64,000 nt of DNA from Certhia americana (lineage: Eukaryota; Chordata; Aves; Passeriformes; Certhiidae), in assembly GCA_018697195.1 (NCBI GenBank), contig CM031866.1, positions 6,813,489 to 6,877,488 on the forward strand. Direction: 5' to 3'. A program made the translations under genes and the position numbers. The notes under the pieces are model-generated. The model did not search any database, was not told the origin of the DNA, and saw nothing but the letters and a program-made list of their open reading frames with translations. Positions 24,020 through 36,300 of this stretch are shown one piece after another (within the stretch, counting starts at the first letter, position 1; each line of letters opens with the position of its first letter).

Positions 24020-24338
24020 TGCCGGCTTTAAATTTTAAACCGGCGGCGGCGCCCAATCGGCTCAGTCCGCGCGCTGGCCCCGCCCACCCCGCCGTCACTG
24101 CCTTCCGTCAATGGCATGGCGTCGCTCACCGAGCGGCCAGCCAATCACCAGCGAGCATCCCTCTGGCCGCCGCGCCGCTCCGCCCTCCCTCTTCCCGCTC
24201 TCCGCCAATGGGAGAGGGAGGCTAGAGGAGTGGGCGTGGCGGGCGCTGGGCGGCAGCCAATGGGAGCCCGCGCTCGGCGAGGGCGCGAGCGGCCGTACCT
24301 GGCGGGCGATGGCGGCGGTGGCGTGAGGGAGCAGCGCC
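24020..24338 (+). promoter_or_regulatory. TICRR: TICRR promoter with four CCAAT boxes
   Basis: This GC-rich stretch has CCAAT at 24053-24057, 24141-24145, 24205-24209 and 24257-24261, all in the same orientation and 52-88 bases apart. Multiple spaced CCAAT boxes bound by NF-Y are typical of cell-cycle gene promoters, which fits a replication factor. A near-palindrome at about 24020-24045 places two TTTAAA motifs around one T, flanked by CCGG. TTTAAA resembles a variant CHR element, but that reading is speculative. The transcription start was not determined. Confidence 0.65.
24309..24326 (+). CDS. Five-codon upstream ORF in the TICRR leader
   Basis: An ATG followed by G at +4 opens a frame encoding MAAVA and stops at 24324-24326, 12 bases before the TICRR ATG. 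If the leader includes it, it could affect scanning and re-initiation at the main start. Translation is not demonstrated. Confidence 0.35.
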   Translation: MAAVA

Positions 24339-27300
24339 ATGTCGTGCTCGCACAGCGCCGTGTTCCTGCTGGACACCGCCGGCCCCGCGCCCCGCCAGCC
24401 GCTCCAGCGCGGCGCCCTCCGCCTCCTCACCCTCCTGAGCTGCCGCTTCGGCCTCTCCCGCCTCCGCTGGGCCTTCCGCTTCTTCGACTCGCTCGGCGGC
24501 CGCGGCGGCGCCTCGCGGGGCGGCGGGTTCCGCCCGCCGGGGCCCCGCGCCTGGGAGCGGTTCGAGGAGGAGCTGGCGGAGCGGCTCGGGACACGGGCCC
24601 CCGCCGCCCTGCCCGGCCCCGCGCCCCGCGCCGCCCTCACGCACAGCGGGCTCAAGGAGACGCTGCTCGACTTCCAATGGGACCGCCCGGAGATCGCGTC
24701 CCCCGCCAAGCCGCCCCGCAGGAGCCGCAGGAGCGGGCCGGCCGCCCCAGAGCCCCCGGAGGCGCCGCCCGAGGGTTTCGTGAACGCCGTGTTCCTGTTC
24801 TCCCCCTGCCCGCACTCCAGGAGGGAGCTCCGGCAGTTCGTGTCGGGGAACCACGGCCCTTCCTCCCCTGGAGAGCCGCCCACGGCGCAGGAGCTGGCGG
24901 AGAAACTTCTGCCCAAGAGTGTCCAGGAGTTGCTTGTGGAACAGAAAATCACCCTGTTCTGGGTGGACACTGCCGACTGGGCTCAGGTAACGAGGTTACA
25001 GCACACAGCTTTCAGCTGTGAGCATTAGCGGGACATCTGCCACGCTGCTTTCTGGCATAAAGTAATCTTTGGGTGGTAGGGAACCGTGCCAAGGTTAACT
25101 TGCTACCGCATAATCTTCAGCAAGGGACTGAAATCTGGCGTGGAATCATCCACGTGGAGACTGAGATACATCTGCCGTGGAGTAGCTGTACAGTGTTTAT
25201 TGATGGGATGTCTTGTGCTTTGATTTAGAGGGGTGTTACAGCTGTTCAGAATTGCAGATAAATAGCCTGACAGTTCAGGTGTGTAGATACCAGGTTAAAA
25301 AAAAACCAGCTTGGAAATATTGCTAGCTTTTAATTCACTGGGAATAGTGTTTACTTTGTTAGGTTCCTCTGAAGGCTGATAAACTCCATAAAAGCACTCA
25401 GAAAGCTCTGTATTTAGATGCATAAGTTTCATATACCAGCTTTTCTGACCAAGTGCAATCTTCATTTGTTTGCATGAAAGCTCTCTGACTGCCAACCTTA
25501 ACTTTAGACCTCTCTGTTACTTTTATTTCAGCTGATGGAATGCCCGGATCACGGTGGCTACTGGACCATGTTTGAAGTGGTTTGTCAGATGGGAGGCACC
25601 ATTTTGCCAGCTGAAACCTTGGTGCAGTGTTTGAGTCACCCCAGGGCAGATGCTGCTCCTGGCTTCCTTGGAGACTCCAGGTTCCCAGTGCCACAGGCTG
25701 TGCCTTGGGCCACGCTTCTGCCCCTGGATGCAACTCTGAACTGTTTGTTCTCCAGGCCATCCCTGTATAGATCAGTGTTTCCCCAGAAAGAAGGAACGTT
25801 GTTTCTCAGCATGCCTGGTAATAAAAAAAAAAAAAAAAAAAAGAAAAACGTAGATGTGCATGGTAGTAACTGATCTCTCATGTGGTGTCCTTGATGAGCT
25901 TCCGTTGTGAACAGTGTGTGTAGAAGTAACTTCAGATATTTAAAAGCCTAGGTGTTTCATTTTCATTTTGTTTTAAAGTTCTGCTTGTGCTCCTTCTGAT
26001 CTGAGAACTGTGAGCCCACCTTTCTGATTTAGCCTCTTCAGTCTTCCATGCTCCCAGAAGTTTGGATGAAGAGCTCTTTGCTGGTCCCACCTTAGAGAGG
26101 TGTACTTCCTTTTCTCATACAATTATTCAGTTTAGCTAAAATAACAACACAGATTAAAAGCCCCTTCCAAAGAAAACAGATTAGCTTTAAAGCAGTGTGC
26201 ATGTGGTCTCTCTTTAGTGGTCTTTCTTTAGTGGCCTTTCCATGCACTCAGCTCCTTGAGGGTGTGGGAAGGAGGTCAGTTCTGTAACACATTTACTGTG
26301 GAGGATATTCCCTGTTTAATCTTGGAACTCAGTTTTTTGACATTGAAGTTGTCTCTTCACCTAGATGGAGAAACCTTTTTTACGTGCTTTCAGACTTTTT
26401 CTTTATTCTATGCTTGCACAGGAGGGAAGAAGCAGGAAAGCTGTGCCGTGGTCCTGGTACCTCTTGCCATGAGCCAAAGACAACTGCAGTGTCCAGTCAG
26501 CATTGTCCTGAAGGGAAGCTTGGTAGATTGGAGCTTGGCACAGGCTGGCCACTTCCTCACAGAGAGCTGGGTACTGCAGAGTTCACAGGCTGAGCAGGGA
26601 GAATGTAACAGGTCTCTGTTTCATCACCTGTTGAGGAGTCTGGTGGCTGAAGGACTGCACATGGTAAATCTTTCTTTTTGCCTTAAACTAATACCTGCTC
26701 TGAAATGAATTGTGACTAAAGGGGTGGCAGTATCATGTTGTAAAGACAACAATAGACACTGCACTGCAAATTGCTCATTTGAAGCTAAATTCAGAAGGTT
26801 TTTTGTGAGATCAGGTAACAATAACCTGCTTGTAAAGTACCTGTGCTCCTTAGGTCTTTGTATTTCTAGATAATGTAAACTCTTTTTCCCTTTTTTTGTC
26901 TTTTGAAATGCAGATTGCTGAAGTATCTCTGTCTAAAACTTGGTGCCACTGCACTGCTGTTCTGTCACCACTTTCTGAGGATACTGCAGTTCTGACTGTG
27001 CTTGGTCCTGAGAAGACTGCTGAAATTCAGGGATGCAGCCTTGAAGGAGCTGTAGTGGAAGACTCTTCCCAAGACTGTGCTGCTCACCTGCCAGAGATTG
27101 TCAGTAGTGTGTTGAGTAAAATTGATATGTCAGTGGAAGATTCTCTGGCCAGTCTGGGTAGGTCTCAGGAAATGCAAAACTTGCCATCTTTTGATTATCT
27201 CCAGATCTGCAGTGGAAAAAATTTAAAGTTAATAATTTTCTCTTTGAGGAGTCTCATTTTTGGGACTTGTTCATTGTGTCATGTGTACTAAAGCCTTGTG

Positions 27301-30300
27301 ATGTGATGCAGAAAGAAATCTGTATGGGTGTAGCTTTCTGTTTTATTGTCAGAATGTTAGTTTCCATTAGCTTGTAGATAAAGCACAGCTACATGTGCCT
27401 GAGGATGTGCTTTTAGTAAAGTGTGTCACATGGGCCGTGCCTGGCCAGTAAAGCCTTTGGGTGGGGCTGCAGGAAGGAGACTGACTGCTTTTACAGGTGT
27501 GTTTTGTGTTAGGGTGAACCTTATCTTCTGGTATATTGGCTATGAAATTGTCTCTCCAGGATCAAAGGTTTGCAAACCTCTGTCTTAGAGCTTCAGTGAA
27601 GGCTGGCACCTTCTGCCACTTAGTTCAGCTTTTCTAATTTTTGTGTGTGCTTACAGGAGAAGAAACTCGAGTGCCAGAGTGGGTCCAACGGGAGCTGTCC
27701 CATACAGGAGGCTGGCATCCTTCAGTGCTGGAAGCATGGTATCCTGCATCCAACTCTTGTGGAGCAAGCTCGGATCTGATGGAGTCATTCAGGTATTTTT
27801 CTGAACGTCTCTGAGCAATCATCAAGGATTTCTGCTTCCTATTAAGGGAGTATGGCTGTAACACTGCTCAGAGATCTAGAATTAAGTGCCTCTTTACTGT
27901 TTTTATTTCTGTACTCAGTTTACTGGTGGCTTATCTTTTGGTAAGGTATATAGACAAAAGAAACTGGGAACAGGATGTTTGGGTATCAGTTTGCGTGGAT
28001 TAAAATCTTGGTCAATTCAGGCATTATAAAGGTCACTAAGAATGACCGTAGGCTACTTGGGAAATGACAGATTTCAGTTTTTATGGGATGGTAGGATCCA
28101 GTGCAAGATACTGAAGATGTGGTTGTGTTCTCACAGTTGGTGTTTATTCGGAATGAATAAGCTTGCTTTCTTCAAAGAGCTTGCTGAGTGAAACAAAAGA
28201 GCCAAATGCAGGGTGGTTTAGAAAGCACAAAGCTGCTGATTTAGTTGTATGGTATAGGTCAGTGCCATATCCATTGTACATAAATGAAATGCTTGTTTCC
28301 AGCATTTTAAGATGGTTTGGGTTTTCTGCATCTCTGAAGTGTGTTGGGGACCAGGTCCTGGAAGAGTTACTAGTGTGTGCTACTTGCACTATATTGCTGC
28401 AGACTGGAATCTAGAAAAACCTTGTTTCTGTCCACAGCAAAGAAGGGATATGCCTCCTACTCCTACCTTCTTTTGATAATGGTATTGTTCTTTCATATAG
28501 GCTCCTGCAGGTTCCTTGTGCTAATGGGAAGGATGGTGCAGACCAGTCTGATGTGGAGCTCTCAGAAAGTCTATCTGAGCTGTACCAGAGAAAATTCAGT
28601 GAAACCTCTGCTGCAGCTGGACCAGGAAATAACAAAAAAAGACGTATGTATACTTTGGGATTTTATGTGCATGGTGATAATAAAAGATCGTGCATGAGCT
28701 CCAGAGATCTGTACTCTAAGTACTACCATGCTTTAGATTTTTTTTATTTATTTAGGGACAGTCTCATTTACTTATTAGAGTTGTCCTGTAGTAGAAACTA
28801 AATTATTGTAATTCAGGGGTGTGCAGTGGCTGACAGAGCCGTTAAAAGCAGCATGGAGAGCTCTGCAGTTTAATTAGCTGTTGAAACAGGGAGTGCTCCA
28901 ACTACTAGTAAACATTGCAACCTCTCAATTTTGTTCTAATTAGAGAAATAAAACACTTTCTTCAAGAAGAGTTTAAACATTGCATTTCTCTGCACTGACT
29001 ACAGTTGACTTTACTCCAGCCTCATGTATCTGCAAGTCCTGCTCTGTCAGCTCTTTCTATTTCTGTGACATAAGATTGCTGTCTATATATATAACTTCTG
29101 ATTAAACCTGTGTAAGTTCTTATGCAGAGCAATATGCACCTGACTTTTTACTTGGAGAAGTAGCTACCTGCTACACTGCCTATACATTGATTTCACAAAG
29201 AAATACCAACCTTTTGGGCCATGTTTTCCTCTAGGAAGTTACTAAGTTCACAGTAATACAGAATTTAGTGTTGTTCTCTACCTTGGATGGAGTTCCTGCC
29301 TTAGTGTGCCTGATGCTAGAACTCTCTCTTGTGGCATTGCAGGTGGGGTTCCCAGAACTCCAGTCAGGCAGAAGATGAAGACCATGCCCAGATCCCTGCA
29401 GATGCTCAATGTAGCAAGACTGAATGTAAAAGCTCAGAAGTTTCAACCTGATGCTGTGCCGCCAGCAGTGAATGAGAAGGTTCCACAGAAGCTTTCAGCA
29501 AAAAGATTGGATGAAAAGGTGGAAGGAAGAGCAAAAGCACTTAAATTATCAATTGGTGTGTGTTAAGTCCTGTTACCTATCCTGATACATCCCATATGAA
29601 CTCTTGATATCCTGATATAGGAGTCATAGAGGATTTTTGTGGAAAGGAGAGCAAAGTATAATAATGGAGTATTCAGTAGCAAGGAGCTGATCAGTGTTTG
29701 AGTTTCTGTATCTTCAGCAGGGCAAAGAGTTGACGTTTTTTCACACCCTTCTGCCATTTAGTTTCTGATTCTTTACAAACTAGTGTTACAGCTGCTTCTG
29801 GGGTTAGTTTCTTGCCTTGTATCCGTCTGAAAAGAAAACAATAGTTATTTACTTTTAAAATTTTTTTAACCAAGAGAAGTAGAGGGAAGCACTCATCAAG
29901 GTATAACTGGAAATGTAGCCCTGTTTACTAATTAGGCAGAAATAAAGGGCATTTCTTGACTGCTACAGTAGCTTGAAAGTTGGCTGACCTTAAGCAAGTT
30001 TTGTTGATTATAGGATTGATTTAACTTATGTCATGGGCCTGGACCTGTGATTGCCTCTGTTAGAATGCTGTGGTCTGGATGCATCATTGCTGGAGGAAAT
30101 ATGTATTATTACTTCCTCTGTTCCCTGCTTCAGCTGGGGTATTTTATCAGTGAGGTGTGGTGAACATGAATTTAGTTAACAGAGACCATTTCCTTGCAGA
30201 CTTCCAAACAGAGGAGGAGCTGCAGTCCCACTTGACTGCAAGCTACCAGAAGGCTGTTGCTGAGGGAATTCCCTCATCAGTGTGTGCCCAGAATATGATC

Positions 30301-33300
30301 ATGGCCATTAAAAAGTTCTTGAAAATACAAGATGCCAAGGAGAAAGAGGTAGGTAAGAGCATGTGGGCAGTGTTGTTGCTGATCTGGAAGTTAGAATTTT
30401 TACTATTTTGGGCAACCTTTCCTTCATGTTCCCTGAAGTTTTATGTGGAGTTGCACCATGGTTACTGACTTCTTCTCTCTGTGAGGACTCAATAGTGAAA
30501 AACTGGATGCTTGTAAAAAAAGTAGGAAAATCCAGTTCAGTAATCAGTTTGCAGCTTTGCTAAATGTTGCAAGATGTCTTTTCTGTACATTGGCCTCCTT
30601 ACAAATTCTAATTTCAAAGACAGTTTTTAAAAAAATACATTCTTGAAAACTGTATTTTAAAGAAGATGCATCTTTTGTTTTTGCATTACGTGGCAAATCT
30701 AGGCCTGGCTTTGCTAGGAAAGAAAAGTTGTTCAAGGTATTTCTTAAAATCTTTAGCACTATTTATTGGCTTACAATAATCTGAAACCAAAACTGGTCAA
30801 CCTGTGATTAGTTTAACAAAAATAGTGTGAGAGATAAATCCCAAGTGGATCCAGAGTGAAGAAGCCTGAAGCTGCAAACAAGAGACCTGTGATTTCAAGC
30901 TCTAAGTTATTCTATGTCATAACTTTGATACTGAAAGGAAAAGTTTCCTTTCCTTAAAAGAATAGAAAAAAACTTAATTACTTCCAAAAGAATAGGTTGG
31001 GGGGGATACCTGGGGGACAAGGGAGGAGCCTGTCCTGCAGACAGGGAACAGTTTTGAAGTTCTTGCTGTCATTATGTGTCTGCAGGTGGCCTGTGTGGGC
31101 AGAGTCAGAGACCATCTCCTGATGACCAGCAAAATGCTCAGACAGCAGCATGGCTCACAGAAGGAGACCAAAGTCAGAGAGTATGAGATACTGTACTTAC
31201 TTCAGCTTCCTAGATACTGTCGAGTTGGTTAGCAGTTTTTAATGGTGGCTTTTTTTGTAAATCTGGAGAAGTATTTACATGGGGCAAATATTTCAAGGGG
31301 ACTCTCTGGTTGCAGTAAAATCATTTCATTAAATGCAAATATACCCGTGCTGTGTGATAAGCACTGCAGCCTATATCTGGAATGAGGCATCTCCCCTGCC
31401 ACCAAAATGAAATGCTAACTAAATTTTGCTGTCAAAAGGAACCACTTCCCTTCCCATTGCTTTTTTGAGCACCCCTTTTGCAGTAAATCTGCTGTTTCCA
31501 TTGGAAAAAGAAGTGGTGGGTAATTACCTGTTTTCTTAGGTGCCGACTTCAGGTATTTTTGCGCCTTGAGTTGTGCCTTCAGTGCCCTTCGCTGCAAAGC
31601 AACGCTGAGGAAATGGAGCAGCTGTTAGAAGAGGCAAGTAAAGTATAAACCATGTTTCTGCATGGCACTAGAAATGCAGACCTGGAACCTGTTTTTCCTT
31701 TGATTTTACACTAACACTTCATATTCCTTTCTAAAATATCTGGTGCTGCAGCTGTCACACCTTGATCCATTTTGCCACCTGGCTTTCTCTTCCAGGTGAC
31801 GGATATGCTGCGCATTTTATGTCTGACTGAAGACCCAGTTTATCTTACAAAGTTTCTAGAGGAAATATTAGAATTGTAAGTTATTTAGCATGACTTATGT
31901 GTTGCTAAATGTGTAGGGGACTATGGTTTGAGTGGGATGTTGTCTGCAAGTAGAGAGCAATCAGCAGCTTTGATTTACTGCATCTTTGTAATTCTTAGAA
32001 ATTTGGATGTTCTCTTTATTATGCTTATATTTTAGTTAAATAAAAAGTAGCTGATAAACAAGTAAACTAATTAAAAATCCCAGCTGATATTCAATTTGTT
32101 GTTTTTAAACTGACTTGTAAGAACAAGTTCATACTTTGTATTTGAAATTCCAACAGTTTTGAGGAGGGGTGTGTTTCATGTGGGTTCTCTCTTCTGCTCC
32201 AGGTATATGAATTCTATACCAAAGACCCTTGGAGATATTTATTATGGTCTGGGTACTCAAATACCTCCAAAGCTGGCATCTGTTCTGCCTTCAGACTTCT
32301 TCAGTGATGACTCCATGACTCTGGATAGCAAGTCTCCAGGCCTTCCTCCCTCTTTATCATCTGTCTTAACTCCCAGTGCTGTTTGCACTGAGAGTGATCA
32401 GCTGGAGGAGCTGCGCACCAGATCTGCCAAAAAGAGAAGGTAGTAATTCCAAACAGGAGGCAGCTTTTTGTTGACTATAAAAAATACAGTCTTGATTCTG
32501 GATTTGTATCTTATGCAAAAGTACATTTCAGGAGCATCTTCCATGAGAGGAAAAGCATGTTATACTATGCACTAGCTGATCTATATTGTTAAATTTAAAA
32601 GTGATTTCCTGGAGATGTCTGTGTTGGGGATTTTGTGTTCATATTAGGAAATTGTGCATGAATTCCAATACCAGCCTTAGGAATTGCTTTTCGTATTGCA
32701 AATCATATCCCAATGCTTTAGTCAGTGATGTATCAACGTAGTTTGCAATTTGAATTTAGGCAAACACTTCCTATCTCTTGAGTCACACCTAAGTTTGATT
32801 GTCAGTAGGTTGATAACTGTGCTTTTGATCTTATTTTAACTTAATTCTTGTCTATTTTCTAAAGGCATAATGTGTTAGCCAGACACAGGAGCATGACAGA
32901 AGCACCACAGAACTTGCGTCAAATTGAGATTCCCAAGGTAGCCAAGAACCCCATCAGAAAGGTAAAACTCTTCCAGAAGGATTGTGAGTTGTGATGCTTG
33001 ACTGTAGAAACTCTTGCTCTGTATTCCCTTAGTAAGTGTGCCCTGTGTCTGCTGGACAGAGATCAAATTGTTTCGAAGGAGAAATTGAAATAATATGTGG
33101 TTCTAAGTGCAGAGCTTATAGTTAATATTCATACTTAAACATAACATTGCACTGCTGCTGAGGCTGATTTCTCATTTGTTTCAGGAGAACTTGCGTTCTT
33201 ACCTTGCCACTGAGAAGTCCCAGCCTTTGTTGCAGAAAGAGGCAGTGCAAGGTATATTGACTTCTGGCTTGTTCATGGAAAGGTGCATCTTCAGCACATG

Positions 33301-36300
33301 TTGTCCCTGTAAATTTTACTGAGGCATGATGAAATTATGCTGAGACACACTGGAAATCTGAAGGAAGTTCTGCTGAGTTGTGCAAAAACTTTGAGGGGAA
33401 AAAACCCGTGGTATTCTGTGTACTCATACGCAGAAAACTTAAATTTTGTGTCCTCAAAAGAAAACCTTGACTCCTGAAATTATTTCCATCTTCTCTGTCC
33501 TGAAAAGAAAATGGGGACAAGAATGAACTATATCTGAAAATAGAATATATCCCCACAAATACTTCATAAAAATAAATCTTGTATGTGTTCTCTGAACCAA
33601 GATGTGCTTCGGTTGAGATTTTGTAGTGAACCTAATGTTCCACATGGGACCTTGACTGTCTGGTTTTTCTGCTATGGCATCTGCTTGTAGCTTATTGCTG
33701 GAACAATGCAGATAATACAAATTCAGAAGAGAAGGCTGGAATGGATTTAGAAGAGAACATCTTCCAGTAGCAGGAAAAAAAAAAAATTTTCAAAGCTTTT
33801 TAACCTCTAAAAAGTTGTCTTTCCATGCTGGTAAATTCTTCTATCTCTAGTGGCCTGACAAAATTACTTCTGTGGGTTTTTCTCGTTATTTTTTTCTTCT
33901 GATTTTCCTTGTAAACTGTTTTTTTTCTTGCTTTCCTTGTCTCACAGAAGTTACAAAGGTAAGGAGGAATCTCTTCAATGAAGAGATGCTTTCACCATCA
34001 AAAAGGTCACTGAAGAAGATGCTTAGAAGCCAGTCAGTATCTGCTGTGGAAGGCCTAAAATACAAATGCACCAGTGAGGGCAGCAAAGGTAGGGTATGAC
34101 TTGTACATGTAGGATTGTTGTGGAAGAGCTTTTGCTAAAATTGCTATTTTTGCATTCTCAGTTCTATGAAACAATTACGATCTGTTTTTACTAAAGGATA
34201 AAAGGAAGTAATTGCTGTTGGAGGGTGAATAATGATGGTATTGAAACTGAAACCTGTTTTTCTGAACTCTTTACATCTCATAAAGAAAATTAAAGTTAAA
34301 AATGCTTGGTTAGAAAAGGATCTGTGAAATAATAATGAGTAATGAAAGTTATCTCAGTAGATTAACTATGTCTGAAATAGTACTATTAATGATTTTGAGA
34401 GAGTAGGGAGGAGGTGTTGACACTGGACTCTGAAATAATGATAGCTTGTGAGTGCTGGGAGATAGCACAGTGATTCTATATTGACTGTCATTCTTAAGCT
34501 TAAACCTTACAAAATTTTATTTATTTATTTGTTCCAAGTCCTTTATAATTGTATGATGTTATGGACCTTGCATGATTTTTAGATCATCGCAAGTTATTGA
34601 CCAAGAGAGTTGCAGAAACACCACTACATAAGCAGGTGTCCAGGAGACTCCTACACAAGCAGATCAAAGGCAGGTGAGTTCTTTCTGAATTTCTTCAGTA
34701 AGTATTGGCTGTCTAATTAATGGATGTTTAATTAATGGCTATGAGCAGAATTACCAGGTATTGTTTTGGTCAGAGATGATCTTTACTTAAGGCAGTAAGA
34801 GAACCAGTAGAAGCTAAATGCCATTGCTTAAGAGTGGGGAATACTGCTTGCTTCATCATGTAAGTCAGGCTGCTTTAATTACTGCAGCTAATGTCTGTTT
34901 AGGTCCAATTGCTGATTTCAGGGCGTCTGAAGTAAATCCTGCTGTATTTTGTGGACTTCAGGCTGAATTGTAGCATTTTCTTTCATGTAGAACTGTTACC
35001 TGTACATCTAGGGAGCTACCCATACTTAATTACGTGTCAGTAGGAGGCAAAGTGTTCACTGATTGCTGACTTAGAGTTGCCCACAAAGCAGTACATTGGT
35101 GTAGAATTGAGCACTGCTTTTCAGTCTCTGTGGCAAGTTCTGTTCCTGTAAATGTGCTCAGTATGCTAAGCCCCAAATGTCTGTTGTTTCTCAAGGTCTT
35201 CTGATCCAGGTTGTGACACTGGTGTTGTAGAGGAATCTCCAGAGAAGGCAATATATGGTAAGGACTGATTTTTCATTAAAGGTGGTTTGACTGTGTCGTA
35301 GCTTGTAATATGAGTGTGCTTTGATTTGGCTAATTCATGAGAAGTCAGTCCAAAAGTGTTGTACAGTTCTGTTCTGACAGAACCACTTGCTGCTCAGTGC
35401 TTTACCAGCTCTGTACAGTAGAAGTTAAGAAAGAGAGGTAGATAGTAAGTATTTTAAATGAAAAAACTTGAAGGACTTGAAGGGTGAACAAGTTTCTGTG
35501 CTGCTATAATTACTGTCAAACCAGCACATGCTTATTTTTAATGTAACTTCACCATGTTGTGCTGTGACCCTGCTCTGATTTCTGCTGTAACAGAGACAGC
35601 CACCTGGCTCTGGGGAGAGTCTCATGTTGGCTACTGCTGTTCTGTTTCCTCAGAAGGGAAGAAAAAACCAGCATGTCTGGGCAAGCAGGAAAATGAAATT
35701 GCTAGCAAAAAGGGACAAGAGCATTAACCCATCTTTTAACTTGGATGTAACTTTCATTGAACATGGCTTTTCTACCATTCCTTTCTATATGATTGCTAAA
35801 GAGGAATGAGAGTAATCATGAGTTAGAGGAGGGGCATCATACTTCAGAAGGTTTGTATACATAAATATTCCAAATCCTCAGGAAAACTGTACCTTCTCTT
35901 CACCTGCTTGCTTTCCTGGGTGAGATAGGTATCTGTAGAGAATTTTCTTTTGAGAAACAAGTATGTTCCTTGCAGTTGTGAACTGTTCCTGATGATGTGC
36001 CCATGACTGAGGGGGAAAGAAGGCTCAGTCTGCAATGTCCTTGCTTTTTCAGAAGCAGGTTTGAGAAGAAGCCCACGCATCAAACAGCTGTCTTTGAATA
36101 GGACCTGCTCTGGTGCTTTCTATTCCACTACACAGCCCAGCTCAAAAAATTCACAGCACCTCCACCAAGGACAAGAAAAGAAGAGCTATGAACTGCAGGA
36201 TGTAGAAGGTACTGATGGGATTTGAGCAGACTGATACTGCTGATCTGAAAAGCTGGCATGGATAGCTCTGACTTTGATTTGATTTGGCTCTACAAGAGAC

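Larger units (their letters stand above)
23730..24790. other. CpG island over TICRR promoter and first exon
   Basis: Composition rises sharply to very GC-rich, CpG-dense sequence covering the promoter and most of TICRR exon 1, then falls again after about 24800. The CpG density causes long stop-free frames on both strands here, which are shadows. CpG counts were judged by eye. Confidence 0.8.

Noticed and set aside
24095..25021. Long open frames of 291 and 301 codons overlapping TICRR exon 1 on both strands
   Set aside because: They are shadows of CpG-rich coding sequence. The frame at 24339-24986 has the conserved Treslin N-terminus and a proper donor.
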